From JASLBX01 sp035762665 (lineage in GTDB: Bacteria; Actinomycetota; Actinomycetes; Jiangellales; Jiangellaceae), in contig DASTNZ010000235.1 of the NCBI GenBank assembly GCA_035762665.1, forward strand, positions 1-64,000: 64,000 nucleotides of DNA, given 5' to 3'. The position numbers and the translations under genes were made by a program. The notes under the pieces are model-generated. The model worked only from the letters and a program-made list of their open reading frames with translations. It was not told where the DNA came from and searched no databases. Below, in pieces: positions 60,534-64,000 of the stretch (its first letter is position 1; each line of letters starts with the position of its first letter).

Positions 60534-61856
60534 TCAGGGGCAGCGGGGGACCGGAGTGCTCCAGCTGGTGTTCGACCGGTTGGAGACGTAGTAGTCGCTA
60601 ATCCACCGCCGGTCCGGAAGCAGGTTCCAGACCGAACTCGTGCCGACCTTGCTGCCGGACTTCTGGCACACCACATAAGCGAGAGATCCCCTTGGCAGGG
60701 GGCTGCCCGAGGTGGGATAGGACGTGCCCGGGCCGGTCCGCGCGTTGAGCGTGCTGGCGGTGACCTGCCCGGGGTACGCGCAGCGCGGAAGGGCAGAGGT
60801 GAAGCCCGTGCTGGACGGGGTCGAGACGTAATAGTCGCTGACCCACGTGCCGTCCGACAGGCGGTCCCAGACCGAGCTGGTGCCGACCTTCTGCCCGCTG
60901 GCCTGGCAGACCACGGAGAGCGTGGCGCCTGACGCGTAAGTCCGGACTACCGAGTGGGACGTCGACGGGCCGGTCCGGGCGTTGAGCGAGGTACTGCTGG
61001 TGACCTTGTACCGCCGTGCGACGGTCCCGACCGGCGCGCGCAGTGAGTCGCTGTCGATGTTGATCGTGACACCGCCCCAGGTCTCCCTGTGGTCCCCGCG
61101 GTACTGCTTCACCCGCTGCCAGGTGGACCAGTGCGCATCCGGCGCCGTCGGCCAGCCGGTCAGCGAGGTGCTGCCGTCCCACCGCGCGACCCAGACCGCG
61201 TCGGGCCGGGCATAGGTGGTCGAGTTATACGTGTCGGACAGGTCGCGCAAGCCGGAGTTCTGGTGGACGTACACCCCCGCGAGGTAGCCGGCCGCGTGCA
61301 GTGTGGTGGTCCAGGCGGAGGCGTACCGGCGTACCGCTGTCCGGCACGATGAGATGCTGCGGTCGTAGTGCTCGATGTCGGCGTACAGCGCACTGCCGCG
61401 CAGCAGGCCCAGCGCTTTGGCCCGGGTGATCGCGTCCTTGGCGTCCGACGTTCCGCGTGACGCGGCGGTCGTGGCGGTGTAGCGGTACGTCCTGGCGCCG
61501 AGCATGCACTCCGGCTGGTCACCGACATAGGTGGGCAGCAGCCTCCAGCCCATGGCCGCGGCGTCACGTACCCACCCCGACGTCAGATAGGGCTGACTGC
61601 AAGCACGGTTGCGGCCGCCGAAGTAGATGTTGACTGTCCTGTACTCGGATGCCCGCCAGGCCCGCAGAGCTGACAGCGACGGAGCGGTGCAGGTGTCGAA
61701 CCCGAGACCGCTCACCCGCGTCGCGCTTGATCCGGCCGGGTACGCGACCGGTGTCTCCGGCGCGGCCGCCGCGGGAATGGCCAGGCCGCTGAGCAGAACG
61801 GCGGCGGTCGCCGCCCCGGCTGCCACGGCAAGGCCGACTCGTCGCCAGTCGATCAT
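60534..61856 (-). CDS. Secreted DUF1906 glycoside-hydrolase-like protein with SH3-like repeats
   Basis: 440 residues. Signal peptide (MIDWRRVGLAVAAGAATAAV onward, cut near AAAAPE). The DUF1906 barrel includes GLGFDTCTAPSLSALRAW, SEYRTVNIYFGGRNRACSQ, YADIEHYDRSISSC and AVWVARWDGS. Two tandem SH3b-like modules end the protein, the repeat VGTSSVWxxLxDxxWVSDYYVS occurring in both. Cys residues recur, fitting a secreted protein. Target polymer unknown, probably cell-wall glycan. GGGGGTG precedes the ATG. Confidence 0.88.
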   Translation of the reverse strand: MIDWRRVGLAVAAGAATAAVLLSGLAIPAAAAPETPVAYPAGSSATRVSGLGFDTCTAPSLSALRAWRASEYRTVNIYFGGRNRACSQPYLTSGWVRDAAAMGWRLLPTYVGDQPECMLGARTYRYTATTAASRGTSDAKDAITRAKALGLLRGSALYADIEHYDRSISSCRTAVRRYASAWTTTLHAAGYLAGVYVHQNSGLRDLSDTYNSTTYARPDAVWVARWDGSTSLTGWPTAPDAHWSTWQRVKQYRGDHRETWGGVTINIDSDSLRAPVGTVARRYKVTSSTSLNARTGPSTSHSVVRTYASGATLSVVCQASGQKVGTSSVWDRLSDGTWVSDYYVSTPSSTGFTSALPRCAYPGQVTASTLNARTGPGTSYPTSGSPLPRGSLAYVVCQKSGSKVGTSSVWNLLPDRRWISDYYVSNRSNTSWSTPVPRCP

Positions 61857-62006
61857 GGCGCACCCCCATGGGGTAACTCCCAGCCTGCGCCGCTGGAATC
61901 CGGTCGTTAGGCTCGATATTCCCACATGACACATCGGTCACACGTGTTACACGCGGATCTTCTGAATAGCCTGACTATCGAGGAGCGCGAACGCCGCTGC
62001 CGGGCC

Positions 62007-62588
62007 TTACCGCAGCGGAACGACCTCAAGTTCGGGATCGTGGGCGATCGTCGGGGCGCCATCGAGGCGGACGTGGGCTCTGGCTGCGGTGCCCTCGGCC
62101 GCGAAGTGGATGAGCTCCTGTTCTGCCCAGCGGTTCCAGTGCGGGCGGAACGTCTCACCGTCTCGCTCGATGCCGCGCCGCATCCGGGTCGCCATCGGCG
62201 CTTCAACCCAGATCAGGAACGACAGGTACGGTGCGCCCGATCGGGCACCGCTGCCGCAGCCCTCCACGATCAGCGTGCCGGCCCCGGGAACGTCCACCCA
62301 CTCCGCGTACCGATCCGAAACCCAGTCGAAGCGCCGGTACCGCGCCGCCCGGCCGGTCGCGAGCGGCTCGAGAACCCACTCCAGCAGCCGGCGCGGACCA
62401 TCGTCGAGCCCGTCCCAGCCGGGAAACAGGTCGTCCATGTGGACGACGGGAGCCCGCAGCGGGAGTGCAAGGCGCGCTGCGAGCCTGGTCTTGCCCGATC
62501 CGGCTGGGCCGTCGATCGCGACGACCCGGGTTGTTCCCGCCCGCGGGCCGGTGCGCTCGATCTGCTCGGTCAGCTCCTCGATGCGCAT
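62007..62588 (-). CDS. Uridine kinase-like P-loop NTPase
   Basis: 193 residues. Walker A IDGPAGSGKT (about 25-34), substrate-site HMDDLFPGWDGL, and LIVEGCGSGA in place of Walker B. MRRGIERDGETFRPHWNRWAEQE is a lid-like segment. It fits the uridine kinase/AAA_33-like branch seen alone in actinomycetes. The true substrate is not certain. It precedes the epimerase gene in divergent-free order, both leftward. Confidence 0.82.
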   Translation of the reverse strand: MRIEELTEQIERTGPRAGTTRVVAIDGPAGSGKTRLAARLALPLRAPVVHMDDLFPGWDGLDDGPRRLLEWVLEPLATGRAARYRRFDWVSDRYAEWVDVPGAGTLIVEGCGSGARSGAPYLSFLIWVEAPMATRMRRGIERDGETFRPHWNRWAEQELIHFAAEGTAARAHVRLDGAPTIAHDPELEVVPLR

Positions 62589-62626
62589 GCGGAATCTCTA
62601 CCAGAGGGGTTCGGCGCCTCGCCCAG

Positions 62627-63619
62627 TCAGCGAGGGCGGTTGTGCCAGGCCGCGAGGACGGCGGCTTCCTTGGCGCGGCTCAGGTTGGCCATCAAGGCCC
62701 CGGGCTCCGACCGGTTCGCGTACCAGTGTAGGACGGTGTCGCTCAGCGGGCGGATGTGCAACCCCGCGGCAAGCGCGCTCGCCGGATCTCGACTGAGGAA
62801 GCCGCCGTACTCGGGAAGTGGCAACCACAGGCCGAGGGACTCATCGCCGGCCCACGGACTCACCCCGTGCTGTTCGAGGAACTCCTGCGGCACCCAGGTG
62901 AAGTCCGCGTCCGCGCCCAGGGCTTCGGCGATGCCTGCCAGGAACTGTGACCGGGTGATGGGTGGGCTGATCCCGTCGTGCGTTCCGGTCGTCCTGGCCT
63001 CGGCCGCATCGAGCACCCACTCGGCCAGGTCGCGAACGTCGATGTACTGGACGAGGTCATCGGGTCGGCCGGGGGCGAGCACCTCGCCGCCGTCCGCGAT
63101 GCGCAGCGGCCAGTAGCCGAACCGATCGTTCGGATCATCCGGGCCGACGATAAGGCCTGGCCGGACGATGAAAGAGCGGTCTGGTAGCCGGTCCCGGACC
63201 AGGTTCTCGCACGCGATCTTGTTGGCGCCGTACCTCTCCATGGCGGCGTCCAGGCTGTCCGGTGGCGCCGGATCGAGAACTGCCGCCGTGGCGGCCTGTT
63301 GGCCCGGCGTCTCGTGGTCGGAGTAGACGCTGCAGGTCGAGACGAAAGCCCAGTGGCCCGCGCGATCGGCGAGCGCGTCAAGTGCGGGACCGACAAACCC
63401 TGGTAGGCGCGCGACATCCACGACGGCATCGAAGGTTTCATCGGACAGCGTGCCCAAGCCGCCGGCGGCGGCGCGGTCCACAGGCACAAAACGCGTCCCG
63501 TCCGGTGGCCCGCCGCTCGTACCTCGGGCAGCCGCCGTGACGTCGTGGCCGCGCTCGTGGGCAAGCCGGGCGATAGCCTTGGACAGGTACACGGTTCCGC
63601 CGAGCACGAGAATTCGCAT
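62627..63619 (-). CDS. NAD-dependent epimerase/dehydratase family protein
   Basis: 330 residues. The dinucleotide loop is LVLGGTVYLSKAIARLA instead of GxxGxxG, a known variant. Catalytic candidates are STCSVYSDHETPGQ (Ser/Tyr) and MERYGANKIACE (YGxxK, Tyr-Lys). VRPGLIVGPDDPNDRFGYW and YIDVRDLAEWVLDAAEA follow. Extended SDR fold. Substrate unassigned. An AGGAGG site supports the ATG. It lies 38 bp upstream of the P-loop kinase gene. Confidence 0.85.
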   Translation of the reverse strand: MRILVLGGTVYLSKAIARLAHERGHDVTAAARGTSGGPPDGTRFVPVDRAAAGGLGTLSDETFDAVVDVARLPGFVGPALDALADRAGHWAFVSTCSVYSDHETPGQQAATAAVLDPAPPDSLDAAMERYGANKIACENLVRDRLPDRSFIVRPGLIVGPDDPNDRFGYWPLRIADGGEVLAPGRPDDLVQYIDVRDLAEWVLDAAEARTTGTHDGISPPITRSQFLAGIAEALGADADFTWVPQEFLEQHGVSPWAGDESLGLWLPLPEYGGFLSRDPASALAAGLHIRPLSDTVLHWYANRSEPGALMANLSRAKEAAVLAAWHNRPR

Positions 63620-63693
63620 GTAATCGAGCCTCCTGGATGGCGCGCTCGGGATACCAGCAGTTTCGCCACGGGCGGATCACCTAGTCTGCGGGC

Positions 63694-64000
63694 ATGCCGC
63701 ACACACCTGACGCCGCCGGTCCGCTCGCGGGTTACATGGTGATCGATCTGACCAAGGCGCTGGCGGGGCCGCACGCCAGCATGATGCTGGGCGACCTCGG
63801 CGCGCGCGTGATCAAAGTAGAGCCGCCCGGGCATGGCGACGACTCGCGTGGCTGGGGACCGCCCTTCGTGGGCCCGGGCAGCGGTCCCGTCTCGACATAT
63901 TTCATGTCGTGCAACCGCAACAAGGAGTCGGTGACCGCTGATCTCAAGACCACCAACGGGCGGACGCTGCTCGAGCGCCTTATCCGCAGGGCAGACGTTT
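63694..64000 (+). CDS. CaiB/BaiF CoA-transferase (partial)
   Basis: 102 codons are inside the window and the frame runs off the edge. MVIDLTKALAGPHASMMLGDLGARVIKVEPPG is the family III CoA-transferase opening, then FMSCNRNKESVTADLK. The catalytic Asp lies beyond the window. TAGTCT ends six bases before the ATG, so the mRNA may be leaderless. It is divergent from the epimerase gene. Confidence 0.9.
   Translation, partial: MPHTPDAAGPLAGYMVIDLTKALAGPHASMMLGDLGARVIKVEPPGHGDDSRGWGPPFVGPGSGPVSTYFMSCNRNKESVTADLKTTNGRTLLERLIRRADV

Overview
The window is GC-rich, densely coded DNA from an actinomycete. The evidence is the cytochrome bcc genes (Rieske protein with three predicted membrane helices, di-haem QcrC), a PASTA-domain Ser/Thr kinase, an HrdB/SigA-type sigma factor with a basic N-terminal arm, a PimB-type mannosyltransferase, an MprAB-PepD-like envelope-stress operon, DUF3817, DUF1990 and SAV_6107-type proteins, and the very frequent use of GTG starts. 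The order cannot be fixed from sequence alone. This is chromosomal backbone: no transposase, integrase, phage gene, CRISPR array, rRNA or tRNA was found.

Layout. 1-2.5 kb: leftward respiratory operon ctaE-qcrC-qcrA-(qcrB), each junction an ATGA overlap. 2.7-5.5 kb: receiver-like protein plus trpD, a CarD-like small protein, DUF1990 and an AsnC-type effector domain. 5.6-9.6 kb: nucleic-acid genes (DnaQ/UvrC-like nuclease, zinc-ribbon protein, NYN-domain protein). 9.6-13.4 kb: envelope genes (NlpC/P60, M48 protease, mannosyltransferase). 13.5-20.2 kb: a NarL-type two-component pair, two SRPBCC proteins, ROK glucokinase, EEP-family protein and a TIGR00300 LOR/SDH enzyme. 20.2-26.3 kb: acyltransferase, PPi-type phosphofructokinase, class II and class I DAHP synthases and threonine aldolase. 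26.4-35 kb: endonuclease IV, PASTA kinase, polyprenyl synthase, metF, SIMPL, sirtuin, carotenoid-type desaturase and DUF4126. 35.1-40.4 kb: a LexA-boxed SAV_6107 HEPN gene, PAC2, DUF3817, SURF1 and an ATP-dependent DNA ligase. 40.5-46.6 kb: HtrA/histidine kinase/response regulator operon, DinB, Usp and a HhH-GPD protein. 46.7-56 kb: the principal sigma factor, PLP decarboxylase, a paralogous pair of repeat-containing proteins, redoxin, SDR, rhomboid, DUF456, DUF7455 and a GyrB/ParE subunit. 56-64 kb: aldo/keto reductase, a frameshifted sucrase/ferredoxin-like gene, MFS transporter, lipoprotein, DUF1906 secreted protein, P-loop kinase, epimerase and the start of a CoA-transferase gene.

Functional threads. 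Respiration (bcc complex, CtaE, SURF1) and the shikimate/tryptophan route (two DAHP synthases, TrpD) both recur. DNA damage and repair genes are scattered but numerous (nuclease, Nfo, DinB, HhH-GPD, ligase, SOS-boxed HEPN gene). Envelope stress is covered by the kinase/regulator/HtrA operon, PASTA kinase, rhomboid and NlpC/P60.

Less ordinary signals are: a perfect LexA box on the predicted start site of the HEPN gene; a decayed coding stretch behind the phosphofructokinase gene; a frameshift in the sucrase-like gene; an 18-bp coding repeat in one member of a duplicated gene pair; a four-unit ~32-bp tandem repeat; two long hairpin elements; a sigma-R-like promoter before the sigma factor; and many -10-like hexamers placed for leaderless transcripts. 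No clearly new multi-gene system stands out.
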